Notes: generated by a model from the sequence alone, not told the origin. 64,000 nucleotides of DNA from Tetragenococcus solitarius NBRC 100494 (GCF_001544195.1 NZ_BCPY01000003.1:79368-143367); one strand, 5' to 3'; positions 44,470-54,329 are shown, counted from the first letter of the stretch. Numbers and translations: made by a program.

Positions 44470-45351
44470 TTGGCAGTATTTTCAGGTTCTGGCGTAGCGT
44501 TAGTCACGCCAATGAAAAAAGATGGTTCAGTTGACTATCAAAAGTTAGATGAATTAGTCGAATGGCAAGTCAATGAAGGAATCAATGCAATTATTGCCTG
44601 CGGAACTACAGGCGAAGCCTCTACTTTAGATGACGAAGAACATATTTCGGTCATTGAAGCAGTTGTAAAAAAAGTAAATCATAGAATTCCAGTGATTGCT
44701 GGAACAGGTTCAAATAATACCCAACACGGAATTCATTTAGCAAAAGAAGCAGAACGTGTAGGTGCCGACGCGCTACTCGTTGTAACTCCTTACTATAATA
44801 AAGCCACAAAGAAAAGTCTTATTGCTCATTATAAAGCAATTTGTGGCAACATCGAATTGCCTGTTATCCTTTATTCGGTTGCTTCACGTACTGGAATGAA
44901 CTTAACTTATGAAACAGTAAAAGAGTTAAAACAAATTCCAAATATTGTAGGAATTAAAGAAGCCAGCGCAGATATCGCACAAATTGTAGAAATTGCGCAA
45001 TTAGTTGATGAAAATTTTGCCCTATATTCAGGCAACGATGACCAAGTTTTGCCATTGTTAGCTGTAGGCGGTTCTGGAGTTATCTCAACGATTTCCAATA
45101 TCCTACCGAAAGAAACAGCAACCATGGTCGCTGATTTCTTAAATGGAAATATTGAGCAAGCTCGCAGAACGCAGTTAAAGCAATTGCCACTAATTCAAGC
45201 AGTTTTTTCAGAAGTCAATCCTGTTCCGATCAAAGCTGCGGTCTCACTTTTAGGCAAATGCGAATTGTTTTATCGTTTGCCTTTAGCTGAACCCGAAACA
45301 GAAACTTTAGCAAACTTAAAAACACAAATGACAAAATACGGTCTTTTATAA
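44470..45351 (+). CDS. dapA: 4-hydroxy-tetrahydrodipicolinate synthase
   Basis: 293-residue DHDPS. GTTGEASTLDDEEH, the VVTPYYNKAT Tyr block, and VGIKEASAD with the Schiff-base lysine. It condenses pyruvate and aspartate semialdehyde. TTG 44470-44472 is chosen over GTG 44461 because AAAGGAAG sits 8 nt before it. First gene of the rightward operon. Confidence 0.93.
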   Translation: MAVFSGSGVALVTPMKKDGSVDYQKLDELVEWQVNEGINAIIACGTTGEASTLDDEEHISVIEAVVKKVNHRIPVIAGTGSNNTQHGIHLAKEAERVGADALLVVTPYYNKATKKSLIAHYKAICGNIELPVILYSVASRTGMNLTYETVKELKQIPNIVGIKEASADIAQIVEIAQLVDENFALYSGNDDQVLPLLAVGGSGVISTISNILPKETATMVADFLNGNIEQARRTQLKQLPLIQAVFSEVNPVPIKAAVSLLGKCELFYRLPLAEPETETLANLKTQMTKYGLL

Positions 45352-45367
45352 GGAGAAATGATAATAA

Positions 45368-46117
45368 ATGCTGCATATTATTTTAAATGGTTGTTTTGGA
45401 CGTATGGGGCAAGAAATACAAGAAGAAATTAACCAGAACAAAGAATTAACCATTGTTGCAGGTATTGATCGCACTCAGCAAGAAGCAGACTTTCCAGTCT
45501 ATCAAACATTGGCAGATGTTACTGAAGCAGCGGATGTTGTCATTGATTTTTCACATGATAATAGTGTTGCTACTTTAGTAGACCAATGCGTACAAAAAAA
45601 GCTAGCCATTGTCATTGCAACTACAGGTTTATCTGAAAATACCAAACAACAAATAGACAAAGCAAGTCAAATGGTTCCAATTTTTTACTCTGCCAATATG
45701 TCGCTAGGAGTTAATGTTTTAATTGAAGCCTTGCAAAAAATAACACCTGCACTAGAAGAGGACTTTGATATTGAAATCGTAGAAAAACATCACAACCAAA
45801 AAAAGGATGCCCCTAGTGGAACAGCCTTGTTACTGGCCGATAGCATCAATGCCGCTGCTGAAGAAAAAAAGGATTATATTTTGGGACGCTCTGGTCAAGA
45901 AAATGCTCGTTCAAAAAATGAAATAGGGATTCATGCCGTACGAGGTGGTACAATCCCTGGAGAACATGCGGTCCTTTATGCTGGAAAGGACGAAATGATT
46001 GAATTGAAACATACTGCATTATCTCGTCGTATCTTTGCTAATGGTGCTTTAAAAGCAGGTGAATTTTTAAAAGATAAGAAGCCAGGGCTTTATTCGATGA
46101 GCGATTTATTAAAATAA
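45368..46117 (+). CDS. dapB: 4-hydroxy-tetrahydrodipicolinate reductase
   Basis: 249-residue DapB, shorter than E. coli form. NADPH loop NGCFGRMGQ, substrate motif VEKHHNQKKDAPSGTA, and GIHAVRGGTIPGEHAVLYAG. It follows dapA after 16 bp. ATG about 12 nt from GGAG. Confidence 0.95.
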   Translation: MLHIILNGCFGRMGQEIQEEINQNKELTIVAGIDRTQQEADFPVYQTLADVTEAADVVIDFSHDNSVATLVDQCVQKKLAIVIATTGLSENTKQQIDKASQMVPIFYSANMSLGVNVLIEALQKITPALEEDFDIEIVEKHHNQKKDAPSGTALLLADSINAAAEEKKDYILGRSGQENARSKNEIGIHAVRGGTIPGEHAVLYAGKDEMIELKHTALSRRIFANGALKAGEFLKDKKPGLYSMSDLLK

Positions 46118-46129
46118 AGAGGTGAAAAA

Positions 46130-46831
46130 ATGGGAGAATTACAATTTACAGATGCTTACGAAATTGCCAATTACATTAAAGAAGCTGAAAAAGAAACACC
46201 TGTTAAAGCTTATATCAATGGAGATATGTCACAAATGACTACTGCTAATGTAAAAACATTTGGTAATCTTGTCATTGGTGATGTTGCTTCTGTTCAACAA
46301 TTTTTAACTGAAAACAAAAAAGTCATTAACGACTATTATATCGAAAATGATCGTAGGAATTCCGCCGTTCCTATGCTAGACTTTACCACTGTCGATGCAC
46401 GAATTGAGCCTGGTGCAATGATTCGTGACCAAGTAATCATCGAAAAAAATGCGGTCATTATGATGGGAGCTATCATCAACATTGGAGCTGTTGTTGGTGA
46501 AGAAACAATGATCGATATGGGCGCCGTGCTAGGAGCACGAGCTACCGTAGGCAAACGTGCGCATATTGGCGCCGGCTCTGTGTTAGCCGGTGTCCTAGAA
46601 CCACCTTCTGCTGATCCTGTTATTATTGAAGATAACGTATTAATTGGTGCGAATTCTGTTATTCTAGAAGGCGTACACATTGGTAAAGATGCTATCGTAG
46701 CAGCCGGCTCAGTTGTAACAAAAGATGTAAAAGCAGGCAGTGTCGTAGGCGGCACTCCAGCAAAAATACTCAAAACAAGAGATGAGAAAACTTCTTCAAA
46801 AACCCAATTTTTAGATGAATTACGCGGCTAA
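46130..46831 (+). CDS. dapD: tetrahydrodipicolinate N-acetyltransferase
   Basis: 233-residue DapD/DapH-type acetyltransferase with left-handed beta-helix hexapeptides (about 90-210, [23 protein letters not shown] pattern and [19 protein letters not shown]). It commits the pathway to acetylated intermediates. ATG after GAGGTG, 12 bp after dapB. Strong terminator follows at 46836. Confidence 0.95.
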   Translation: MGELQFTDAYEIANYIKEAEKETPVKAYINGDMSQMTTANVKTFGNLVIGDVASVQQFLTENKKVINDYYIENDRRNSAVPMLDFTTVDARIEPGAMIRDQVIIEKNAVIMMGAIINIGAVVGEETMIDMGAVLGARATVGKRAHIGAGSVLAGVLEPPSADPVIIEDNVLIGANSVILEGVHIGKDAIVAAGSVVTKDVKAGSVVGGTPAKILKTRDEKTSSKTQFLDELRG

Positions 46832-46835
46832 GAAA

Positions 46836-46880
46836 GAAGCGGGAGAGCCTTCATTAGAAAAGGCTCTCCCGCTTCTTTAA
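46836..46880. terminator. terminator after dapD
   Basis: GAAGCGGGAGAGCC pairs perfectly with GGCTCTCCCGCTTC around a 12-nt loop. T-rich sequence on both sides lets it serve dapD and the small gene converging from the right. Confidence 0.9.
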
Positions 46881-47015
46881 TTAAATACTGGCTCTTTTTT
46901 GTTTACGGTGTAAATAAATAACAATAAGTGCACCCATAAAAAGCGAAAATACTGGAGCAGAGAAAAACGTCAACAAAGCTAAAAATCCGGCAGCAACTTT
47001 CGTTTTGGTATCCAT
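46881..47015 (-). CDS. 44-residue single-span membrane peptide
   Basis: Small reading frame, too short for routine gene calling. The sequence runs MDTKTKVAAG, then two hydrophobic stretches FLALLTFFSAPVFSLF and MGALIVIYL, then a basic tail HRKQKRASI. AGGAGGG lies about 13 nt upstream, long but clear. A stop codon directly precedes ATG and the stop abuts the shared terminator at 46836-46880. No homologue recognised. The topology suggests a one- or two-pass membrane peptide. Confidence 0.5.
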   Translation of the reverse strand: MDTKTKVAAGFLALLTFFSAPVFSLFMGALIVIYLHRKQKRASI

Positions 47016-47519
47016 TTATTTAAATATTCCCTCCTGTAAAAATATTTAAGGACTCCTTGCCCTTTTCACAATTTTATTGTAACCAGATTTGGTTATTACT
47101 ACTAACTTTCTTTCAAATTCTTATGAAATTATAATTTTAGCGGACGTTTCTTAAGATGGCTCTAACAATTGAGTTTAAGAGCGAAAAGATAGTGCTTTTT
47201 TCAACCTATATAATGAATAATTGACTGCTAAATGTCACTTTAGTTAGTTAATATTATAAACCACATTTTCTTTTTAACTCGACTTTATGAACAATGAGTG
47301 ATAAAAATTCTTAAAACCTCTATTTTTTTACTTTTGAGAGTGGCTTTGCTAAACTTCCTCTAGTTTTCTTTCTAGAGTGATTTTATTCATTACCAGTTTT
47401 TTTCACTTTTATAACAGTTAACACGAACAAAAAAACGATCGGAAATAAAAATCATTTCCGACCGCTTTTTGAAGTTGCTTGTATTCCTAACAACAATTCT
47501 TTTCTGTTAATTAATATTA
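47016..47519. other. 504-bp gap between small peptide and pox
   Basis: Apart from the pox terminator (47430-47465) I see no gene or known RNA. The right part of the 44-residue gene leader may contain a weak promoter with TACAAT. AT-rich, with stops in all frames. Confidence 0.35.
47430..47465 (-). terminator. terminator after pyruvate oxidase
   Basis: CGGTCGGAAAT pairs with ATTTCCGATCG (one G-U) and is followed by seven T on the minus strand, about 55 bp past the stop. Confidence 0.85.
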
Positions 47520-49301
47520 TTAACGATTATGCTGTTTAACTTCTAATCCATGTTCTTGTAAGTAATGGCAGAATGGTTGTAATTCTTCTGCTTCATAACG
47601 TTTTTTAAATTCGTTTACTTCATTGTCAGAGAAGAAGTAAGGATCTAATTTTAATTCTTCCACTGGAAGTGGACGTTCTTCTGTGATTTTAGCATCGATT
47701 AATACTACACGACCCGCTTCTTCATCAGCTTTTGCTTTTGCAAAAACATCGTCAAGTTGTGAAATTTCAGTCACTGTATATCCCACAGCCCCTTGTGCTT
47801 TAGCAATTGCTGCAAAGTCCATGTTAGCAATATCAACACCATAATAGTTATCATTAGTGTCTTCTTGTTCGTCACGAATGAAGCCAAACCGTTCATTGGT
47901 AAATACCACATGAATAGAAGGCAAATTATATTTGACAGCTGTAATAACGTCTTGCATTGACATAGCAAAACCACCATCACCAGACAAATCCCAAACTTGA
48001 CGATCTGGATAACCTAATTTTGCCCCTAATGAACCTGGTAGACCATTGCCCATTGTGGCAAATACTTCAGAAGTACGCCATAAGTTTTTCGGTGTCATGT
48101 GCAAGTGACGAATAGACGTTTGTGTTGTATTTCCTACGTCTATAGAATAAATCGCATCTTCTGTCGATACTTTATTAATCGCGTTAAATACTTGGTACAA
48201 TTGTAAAGGACCAGATTTTTTGTTTTCTAGTTTTTGCATATAAGCTTTCCAGTTCGCAGCATTATCGATATTTGCTTGATACCAACCGTTATCTTCTTTT
48301 TCATCGATTTTATCTGTAATAGCTTTTATGGCAGCGCCACCGTCGCCAAGAATAGCAACATCAGCAAAATGACGTTTTCCTAATTTTTGTTGATCAATAT
48401 CAATTTGGATAAATTTATCTACATGATCAAATTTACCTGTTACTTCAGCAAATGGGAAGTTACTACCAGCAAAAAGTACCACGTCGGCTTCTTCAAATGC
48501 TTCATTGGCTGGTTTCCAGCCTACACGGTGAGCAGAACCTAAAAGTGCATCAAAATCATAGTCATAATCATCGAAGTTAATTCCTGTAATAGCTACAGGT
48601 GCTTTAATTTTACGGCTTAGCGCTACTACTTCGTCTGAATGACCACGTGTACCTTTTCCTGCATAAATTACTGGACGTTTAGCATTAGATAAGATTTCTA
48701 CTGCAGCGTCAATATCTTCTTCGTTTAATCCAAGTTTAGGAAATTCACGATAATCTGCTGCTGATGAATACCAACTACCTTCGTCTAGTTGTTCCCAGCC
48801 AAAATCAACTGGAACTTCTACTGCAGCTACACCATTATTAGCAATTGCTGTACGAACAGCTTCATCAATCACTTTAGGCAATTGTTCTGGGTAAGCTACT
48901 CGGCGGTTATATACCGCAACATCATTAAATAATGGATTTTGATTCATTTCTTGGAACGCATCCATATTGGCCTCTCTAAGCGCACGTTGACCTAAAATAG
49001 CCAATACCGGAACATGATCAAATTTAGCATCGTATAAGCCGTTATATAAATGGGTGGCTCCAGGTCCGGCAGAACCAAGACAAACACCTATCTTATTGGT
49101 GAATTTAGCATACATTGCTGCCGCTTGTGCTCCTGTTTCTTCATGGCGTACTTGAATAAAATCAATATTTTCTTGTTCTTTTTCAAATGCATCCATCAAA
49201 GAGTTTAATGAGCCAGCAGGAATACCGAAAACGTTTTGTACGCCCCAGTCCTCTAACACTTTAAGTCCTGCAACCCATCCATCTACTTTTTGTTCAGCCA
49301 T
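47520..49301 (-). CDS. pox: pyruvate oxidase
   Basis: 593-residue thiamine diphosphate and FAD enzyme. VRHEETGAQAAAMYAK carries the catalytic Glu, GSAGPGATHL the Pyr domain, and the ThDP motif is DLSGDGGFAMSMQDVITAVKYNLPSIHVVFTN. It oxidises pyruvate with O2 to acetyl phosphate, CO2 and H2O2, a hallmark of lactic acid bacteria. ATG 49299-49301 follows AAGAAGG; the longer frame adds 24 codons without a binding site. Monocistronic. Substrate is pyruvate by similarity to Lactobacillus PoxB. Confidence 0.93.
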   Translation of the reverse strand: MAEQKVDGWVAGLKVLEDWGVQNVFGIPAGSLNSLMDAFEKEQENIDFIQVRHEETGAQAAAMYAKFTNKIGVCLGSAGPGATHLYNGLYDAKFDHVPVLAILGQRALREANMDAFQEMNQNPLFNDVAVYNRRVAYPEQLPKVIDEAVRTAIANNGVAAVEVPVDFGWEQLDEGSWYSSAADYREFPKLGLNEEDIDAAVEILSNAKRPVIYAGKGTRGHSDEVVALSRKIKAPVAITGINFDDYDYDFDALLGSAHRVGWKPANEAFEEADVVLFAGSNFPFAEVTGKFDHVDKFIQIDIDQQKLGKRHFADVAILGDGGAAIKAITDKIDEKEDNGWYQANIDNAANWKAYMQKLENKKSGPLQLYQVFNAINKVSTEDAIYSIDVGNTTQTSIRHLHMTPKNLWRTSEVFATMGNGLPGSLGAKLGYPDRQVWDLSGDGGFAMSMQDVITAVKYNLPSIHVVFTNERFGFIRDEQEDTNDNYYGVDIANMDFAAIAKAQGAVGYTVTEISQLDDVFAKAKADEEAGRVVLIDAKITEERPLPVEELKLDPYFFSDNEVNEFKKRYEAEELQPFCHYLQEHGLEVKQHNR

Positions 49302-49555
49302 AATAACCTTCTTTCTCCTTTCGATTATACCTAATTCTTTTTTTATGGTAATATGTATGAAATAATATTGCAAAGATTCTGTTTGTTATCGTCTTTTATA
49401 CAGTTCTTGCCAAACGACGATAGCAAGCATTATAAGAAAACTGTCTTTGTAGTAATCAGCCCCCAGCAACATAATTACTCAAAATACTCTTCCTTTTTCA
49501 TTTGTCTACATTTACCTCAATAGATTTTACACTTAAGAAGCTAATAATTGCAATA

Positions 49556-49592
49556 AAAAAGCTCCCATTATTTTAAACGGGAAACTTCTGCC
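49556..49592 (-). terminator. terminator after the flavodoxin gene
   Basis: On the minus strand AAGTTTCCC pairs with GGGAGCTT (one bulge) around an AT loop, then TTTTTT. Confidence 0.65.
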
Positions 49593-49618
49593 TGTAACAC
49601 GTAACACAGTAGAAACTT

Positions 49619-50062
49619 CTAAGTGTTTGCCAATGATTTTACAAATTCTTGTAAACGAATTTTATCTTCATCTTCTGCGTCATTTTCGATTTTTACAACT
49701 TCATGACCTTGTATCGCACCCGTTTTACTAAAAGCATAATCAAAATTAATGGCCGCATCACAGAAAAACTCAGGGTATAACTCACTATCGCCGCTGCCAG
49801 CCACTCCATAGACTTTACCAGAAAGATCTTGATCAAAAAGATCATCATAGAAATCCTCCAGTTCAAACGGAAATTGTCCTTCGTCATATGTGTAAGTTGC
49901 TACAACACAAATATCTGCATCCTCAAAAAAGTCTTCTTGGGCATCATCTGCATTTACCCGCTCTACTTCTATACCTAAACTAGAAAATTGGTCTTCTAAA
50001 ATTTCTGAAATTTCTTCTGTATTTCCTGTCATACTAGCATAGATAATTTTTGCTAACGTCAT
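49619..50062 (-). CDS. flavodoxin
   Basis: 147-residue short-chain flavodoxin. FMN phosphate loop SMTGNTEEISEIL at the N-terminus, 60s-loop in TYTYDEGQFPFELEDFYDDL, and 90s loop GVAGSGDSELYPEFFCDA. Acidic as usual. It carries low-potential electrons; the donor or acceptor is unknown. ATG 50060-50062 is preferred; an ATG nine bases upstream lies right on the RBS. Diverges from the YheO-like gene. Confidence 0.92.
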   Translation of the reverse strand: MTLAKIIYASMTGNTEEISEILEDQFSSLGIEVERVNADDAQEDFFEDADICVVATYTYDEGQFPFELEDFYDDLFDQDLSGKVYGVAGSGDSELYPEFFCDAAINFDYAFSKTGAIQGHEVVKIENDAEDEDKIRLQEFVKSLANT

Positions 50063-50172
50063 CTCCGACATCCTTTCATTTATAAAATCAATCGTTATAT
50101 TGAGTCGTTAACCAATCAAGTTAACTATATCACAAACAAGTCAAATGGCAACATGCACTCTATAATATAAGG

Positions 50173-50226
50173 ACAAGCATTTTTTGATCCAATTTTATGA
50201 AAAATTTGGGCTCACTTGCTTTTTTG
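50173..50226 (+). promoter_or_regulatory. possible leader hairpin before the YheO-like gene
   Basis: Behind a perfect TATAAT (50161-50166, poor -35), the leader can fold a CCAATTTT/AAAAATTTGG stem extended by AAGCA/TGCTT, followed by TTTTTT. It could be an attenuator, about 100 nt ahead of the start codon. Confidence 0.3.
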
Positions 50227-50322
50227 TGTACTAGTTTTTATTGTATAAGCGTTTGTCCCACTAAGTCATCCATGGTACTATTACAAGAACTAGTAAAAAA
50301 TATTTATATTGGAGGGATACTT

Positions 50323-50955
50323 ATGTTGTCAGAGCAAAATGCCAACTTTTTAAAACAGCTTGCTAAAATGATGACCACTCAATTTGGTGAAGACTGTAAA
50401 GTAGTGTTATATGAAGTAGACGAAAATAAAACAATACATACAATCACAACAGTTGAAGCAGGCCTTGTCAAGACGTCATCTGACAGTACCCCACCGCAAT
50501 TTATATTAAATATATTACAAAAAGATCCTAAAGAAATTCAAGATCGTTATAGCGAATTGACACGCACACAACAAGGCCAAATATTAAAAACCAGCTCTTT
50601 ATTTTATAAGGGGACCAGTGGGCAAATTGAAGCGATTTTCATAATTAATTTTGATATTTCTAGCTTGTATGCGGCTGAAAATGCTCTACATAAATTAACA
50701 GCTGCTAACAAAAAAGAGGAGTCTAAGCAGAAGCTAGACTCTGCTTTTCAAGACGTAAATACAGTACTAGAAGAACTAATCAAAGAAGCTGACAATTTAA
50801 TCGGTAAACCTGCAGCCTTAATGACTAAGGAAGATAAGATCAAAAGTATCCAATTTTTAAATAACAAGGGAGCTTTTTTAATTACAAAATCTGGTGATAA
50901 AATCGCCAGACATTTTAATATTTCAAAATACACATTGTATAAGTATATCGGCTAA
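50323..50955 (+). CDS. YheO-like PAS and HTH transcriptional regulator
   Basis: 210 residues. The N-terminal two-thirds resemble the PAS-like domain of YheO (FGEDCKVVLYEVDENK, TPPQFILNILQKDPKE, IFIINFDISSLYAAENAL), and the C-terminus is a HTH with KARHFNISKYTLYKYI-like end (KIARHFNISKYTLYKY). Possibly a sensor of a small ligand. ATG 50323 after GGAGGG. An open frame 42 codons upstream has no binding site. Its target is unknown; neighbours are flavodoxin and a RpiR regulator. Confidence 0.8.
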   Translation: MLSEQNANFLKQLAKMMTTQFGEDCKVVLYEVDENKTIHTITTVEAGLVKTSSDSTPPQFILNILQKDPKEIQDRYSELTRTQQGQILKTSSLFYKGTSGQIEAIFIINFDISSLYAAENALHKLTAANKKEESKQKLDSAFQDVNTVLEELIKEADNLIGKPAALMTKEDKIKSIQFLNNKGAFLITKSGDKIARHFNISKYTLYKYIG

Positions 50956-51055
50956 TTAGAGCTTTTCTTTATCGTAAACCGCTTTTTCAGCTTGATTACA
51001 AAAAAGGGAGCTATGTTATAATAAACGAAAACAAGATTACAAGGAGACAATAACA

Positions 51056-51817
51056 ATGGATACGGTTTATCGTCATATCCAAAATCATTATGATGATCTT
51101 TCAAGTACAGAGCAACTGGTAATTGATTACATTTTAAACAATGGAGATTTTTTAAATTTAAAAATGAAAGTGATTCAAAAAAGTCTGCATATTTCGGCTC
51201 CTACTATCGTTCGAGCTATTAAAAAGCTTTCGTATCGTTCCTTTACTGATTTTAAATATGCGCTGGCTAATTCTGAAAAACAAGAAAGCGCACTAAATTC
51301 TGAAGAAAGTTATGAATTATTAATAAGTACCTTCTCTTCTGATTTTTCTCGCACCATCGCTATGATGGATAAAGACAAGCTTTATGCAATTGCTAGCGTT
51401 GTTTTACAAAGTCACCGTATTTTTTGTATGGCCATGGGTTCTAGTGTCAGTGTAGTTAATTCACTAAATCGTAAGCTTAAACAATTCGGCTTATGGTCAA
51501 ATAATTATACTGAAGCTGCGCCCTTTCGCGATATTGCAGATGTAGCCACAAAAGATGATTGTTTACTCATCTTTTCTTTAAGTGGTAAAGAAGAGCAAAT
51601 TTTAGCAAGTGTGGTCGAAAATAAAACCAATGGTGTAACGATTATTTCTGTAACTGGTTTTTCTAACAATCCTTTAGCCAACCTTTCAGACATTTCCTTA
51701 TTGACTTATCAAACCCCTCAAAAACGGACAAAGCTACGTTCTCGTTTAATGTTATCTGTTGCATCAGAAATAATTTTTGAAACCATTTTATTGAAAAATG
51801 AAGAAGAAAATAAATAA
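51056..51817 (+). CDS. RpiR/MurR family transcriptional regulator
   Basis: 253 residues. N-terminal HTH (LSSTEQLVIDYIL, KSLHISAPTIVRAIKKLSYRSFTDFKY) and C-terminal SIS domain binding phosphosugars (HRIFCMAMGSSVSVVNSLNRKLKQF, CLLIFSLSGKEEQILASV). It faces an HAD phosphatase and a PTS permease across a shared terminator, so it probably controls that sugar uptake. ATG after AAGGAG. Confidence 0.9.
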   Translation: MDTVYRHIQNHYDDLSSTEQLVIDYILNNGDFLNLKMKVIQKSLHISAPTIVRAIKKLSYRSFTDFKYALANSEKQESALNSEESYELLISTFSSDFSRTIAMMDKDKLYAIASVVLQSHRIFCMAMGSSVSVVNSLNRKLKQFGLWSNNYTEAAPFRDIADVATKDDCLLIFSLSGKEEQILASVVENKTNGVTIISVTGFSNNPLANLSDISLLTYQTPQKRTKLRSRLMLSVASEIIFETILLKNEEENK

Positions 51818-51819
51818 CT

Positions 51820-51858
51820 ACACCCATCCAAATTAGCTATCTCTTGTATGGGTGTAGC
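51820..51858. terminator. bidirectional terminator between the RpiR gene and the HAD gene
   Basis: CTACACCCAT pairs perfectly with ATGGGTGTAG around a 19-nt loop; it separates convergent genes. Confidence 0.7.
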
Positions 51859-51870
51859 CTCTATCTACTT

Positions 51871-52629
51871 TTAATCAATAAATTTTCCAACTTCATAAAA
51901 ATTATCAATAATAATGTCCGCTTGTGCTTGCACCTCTTGAGATGCGTGACTAAGACAGAAGCTTTTTTTTGCTGCTTGAAACATACTAATGTCATTTTCA
52001 GAATCACCAACCGCAATGACCTCCAGCGACTCTTTTTTACAAATAAATTCAATTGCACTCCCTTTTGTAATAGCTGACGGAGTAATTTCGATTCGCCGGG
52101 GACCGCTTTTACAAATGGAAAGATTAGGAAAATGATTTTGTAACTGGGCCAAAACATTATCGCAGCGCCCTGTTTCTGGGCGTATATTAATTTTATATAT
52201 TTTTAAAGGAAGAATCTCTGCAAACATATCTTGCGGTTTTATTAAATGTACATTCCAGACTCTGCCTTTGTCTTCTGTTACATAAGTTCCGATACGACGT
52301 TTTCCGTCTAAAGCGTCATAGACCAAGTCATTGGACTGAATATAAAACAACAAGTCTGCTAAGTTTTTCCTATCGATAAAAGCTTCAAATGCTTTTTTTC
52401 CAGCAACTTCAATCAATCCTCCATTAAAACCAATCTTTACATCAACAGTAGTTTGAATTTGTTGTTCAATATATTCGATTTCTTTTACTGAACGACCCGT
52501 GGCAATTCCCAAGTGCATATCCGATTTTATTTGTATCAAAAATTCACGGTCTTTTTTAGCTACTTCTTGTGAATTCTTAACAAAAGTCCCATCTAAATCC
52601 GTTACCAATAGCTTTTTTTTCATCATCAT
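51871..52629 (-). CDS. Cof-type HAD-IIB phosphatase
   Basis: 252-residue HAD with a C2 cap. LLVTDLDGTFVKNSQEV is motif I, GIATGRSVKEIE motif II, AVGDSENDISMFQ motif III-IV. Likely removes phosphate from sugar phosphates made by the linked PTS. The ATG at 52629 overlaps the PTS stop by 4 bp (three ATGs are consecutive). Confidence 0.9.
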   Translation of the reverse strand: MMMKKKLLVTDLDGTFVKNSQEVAKKDREFLIQIKSDMHLGIATGRSVKEIEYIEQQIQTTVDVKIGFNGGLIEVAGKKAFEAFIDRKNLADLLFYIQSNDLVYDALDGKRRIGTYVTEDKGRVWNVHLIKPQDMFAEILPLKIYKINIRPETGRCDNVLAQLQNHFPNLSICKSGPRRIEITPSAITKGSAIEFICKKESLEVIAVGDSENDISMFQAAKKSFCLSHASQEVQAQADIIIDNFYEVGKFID

Positions 52630-54293
52630 TCCGCCAATCCTAAAATGTCTTGAATTTCAACTTTCAATTGATTTGCCTTGCCACCATAAATGGACTGCAT
52701 TTGCATACCGGAAGTGGCAAATCCTAAAGCTTCAAGTTTATTTTGTATCCGCTGGGAATCAACAATCGAAGGGTCTTTAACATTAATTCGTAAACGAGTA
52801 ATACAAGCATCTACTGCGGTTATATTTTCTTTTCCGCCATGAGCATCAATCAGTTGTAAGGCTTGTTCGTGCAAGCTCAGTTTCCCATCCGCAGTAGAAG
52901 AAGTTGATTTTCCTTGATCTTTTAAGGTCTTTAACCCCATCTTCTCTCGAGTTTCGTCTTTGCCATGCAACTTGATTGTTGCTGGGTCCGCCTCTCTTCC
53001 CGGTGTTTTAAAGTCGAATTTTTTAATCGCAAAATCAAATACAAAATAGTAAACGACAAAACAAATGACACCTAAAATAGGTAATAAATACCATTTCGTC
53101 CGTGTTCCTTGTAAAACCCCATAAATAAGAAAGTTAATCAAACCATGGCCTGTCGGAGTCAAGAAAGCAGCACCTACAATATTTGTGACAAGCATGGTCA
53201 ATCCAGCTAAGACTGCGTGGATTCCATAAAGAGCTGGAGCTACAAAAAGAAAAGTAAACTCAAGCGGTTCGGTAATTCCGGTGAAAAATGACGTCAAAGC
53301 AGCTGCTAGTAACAAAGAACCAACTGTTTTACGGTTTTCAGGACGTGCTGTTTTGTACATAGCTAAAGCTGCACCAGGCAAACCAAACATGTTAAACACA
53401 AACTTGCCAGCCGAAAACCGTGTAATCATTGGGTCAATGGGCGCATTACTTGATAAAGCAGCCATATAAGCATTGATTGTACCAGCAAATTCTTTACCAT
53501 CAATCATAAATACTCCACCAAGCGGCGTTGTACGGATAGGCCAGTTAATACCATGATGCAAACCAAAAGGCAACAATAATCGTTCCGCTAACCCATAAGC
53601 AAATGTCCCAGCATAGCCGGACTTTAATACCGCTAGTGATAAAAGGTTAATTCCTTGTTGAATAATCGGCCAAATAAAGAAAAATAATATCGCAACCAAA
53701 GCCATTGTGGGAATAATTAAAATTGGCACTAAACGTGGACCGCTAAAAAAGCCAAAGACTTGCGGGACTTCAATTCTTATCGCTTTTTTATGTACGAGGT
53801 AAACGACTACACCAGTAATAATTCCGCCAAAAACATTTAAATCCATTGTTTGAATCCCTAAAACATTAGTCTGCATAGCTTGAGCCATCAATTCATCCGT
53901 GTTTTCAGCGCCACTATCTACCAATCTGCCTGAAACATCTAACAAAAAATTTAAAGTACTATGCAAAACAAGGAATCCTAACAAACCCGAAAGTGCGGCG
54001 GATCCTTTTTCTTGTTTTGCCAAGCCCACAGCGACTCCTACTGCAAAAATAACTGGTAAGTTATCAAAAGCGACATTGCCTAACGTTTCTAAAAATCCCA
54101 TAATAAATTGCAAAATATCATTTTGCATCCAAGTGTGCATTTCAATCGTGTTTTCATTCGTAAAAGCAGACCCAATTCCTTTTAGAATCCCTGCTGCAGG
54201 TAATACTGACACAGGTAATAAAAACGAACGACCAAAAGTTTCAAAAACAAACAGAAATTGATCCTTTTTACTTGTTTTTTTATTTTTCTCCAT
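52626..54293 (-). CDS. PTS transporter EIICB (glucose/maltose-type family)
   Basis: 555 residues. The EIIC domain (about 15-430) starts with FGRSFLLPVSVLPAAGILKGIGSAF and ends with TGITEPLEFTF, the pattern of alpha-glucoside or MalX-like permeases. The EIIB domain is C-terminal with the phosphorylated Cys in AVDACITRLRINVKD. There is no EIIA, so it needs a EIIA-Glc elsewhere. Substrate not deducible; maltose or another alpha-glucoside is the likeliest class. A cre site lies upstream. Confidence 0.85.
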   Translation of the reverse strand: MEKNKKTSKKDQFLFVFETFGRSFLLPVSVLPAAGILKGIGSAFTNENTIEMHTWMQNDILQFIMGFLETLGNVAFDNLPVIFAVGVAVGLAKQEKGSAALSGLLGFLVLHSTLNFLLDVSGRLVDSGAENTDELMAQAMQTNVLGIQTMDLNVFGGIITGVVVYLVHKKAIRIEVPQVFGFFSGPRLVPILIIPTMALVAILFFFIWPIIQQGINLLSLAVLKSGYAGTFAYGLAERLLLPFGLHHGINWPIRTTPLGGVFMIDGKEFAGTINAYMAALSSNAPIDPMITRFSAGKFVFNMFGLPGAALAMYKTARPENRKTVGSLLLAAALTSFFTGITEPLEFTFLFVAPALYGIHAVLAGLTMLVTNIVGAAFLTPTGHGLINFLIYGVLQGTRTKWYLLPILGVICFVVYYFVFDFAIKKFDFKTPGREADPATIKLHGKDETREKMGLKTLKDQGKSTSSTADGKLSLHEQALQLIDAHGGKENITAVDACITRLRINVKDPSIVDSQRIQNKLEALGFATSGMQMQSIYGGKANQLKVEIQDILGLAE

Positions 54294-54329
54294 TCCTTTT
54301 CCCTCCTCTTTTTACTTATATTAACATTT

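Noticed and set aside
46336..46773. 145-codon frame antisense to dapD
   Set aside because: It mirrors the hexapeptide repeats of dapD; Ala/Pro/Ser/Thr-rich shadow translation without a ribosome binding site.
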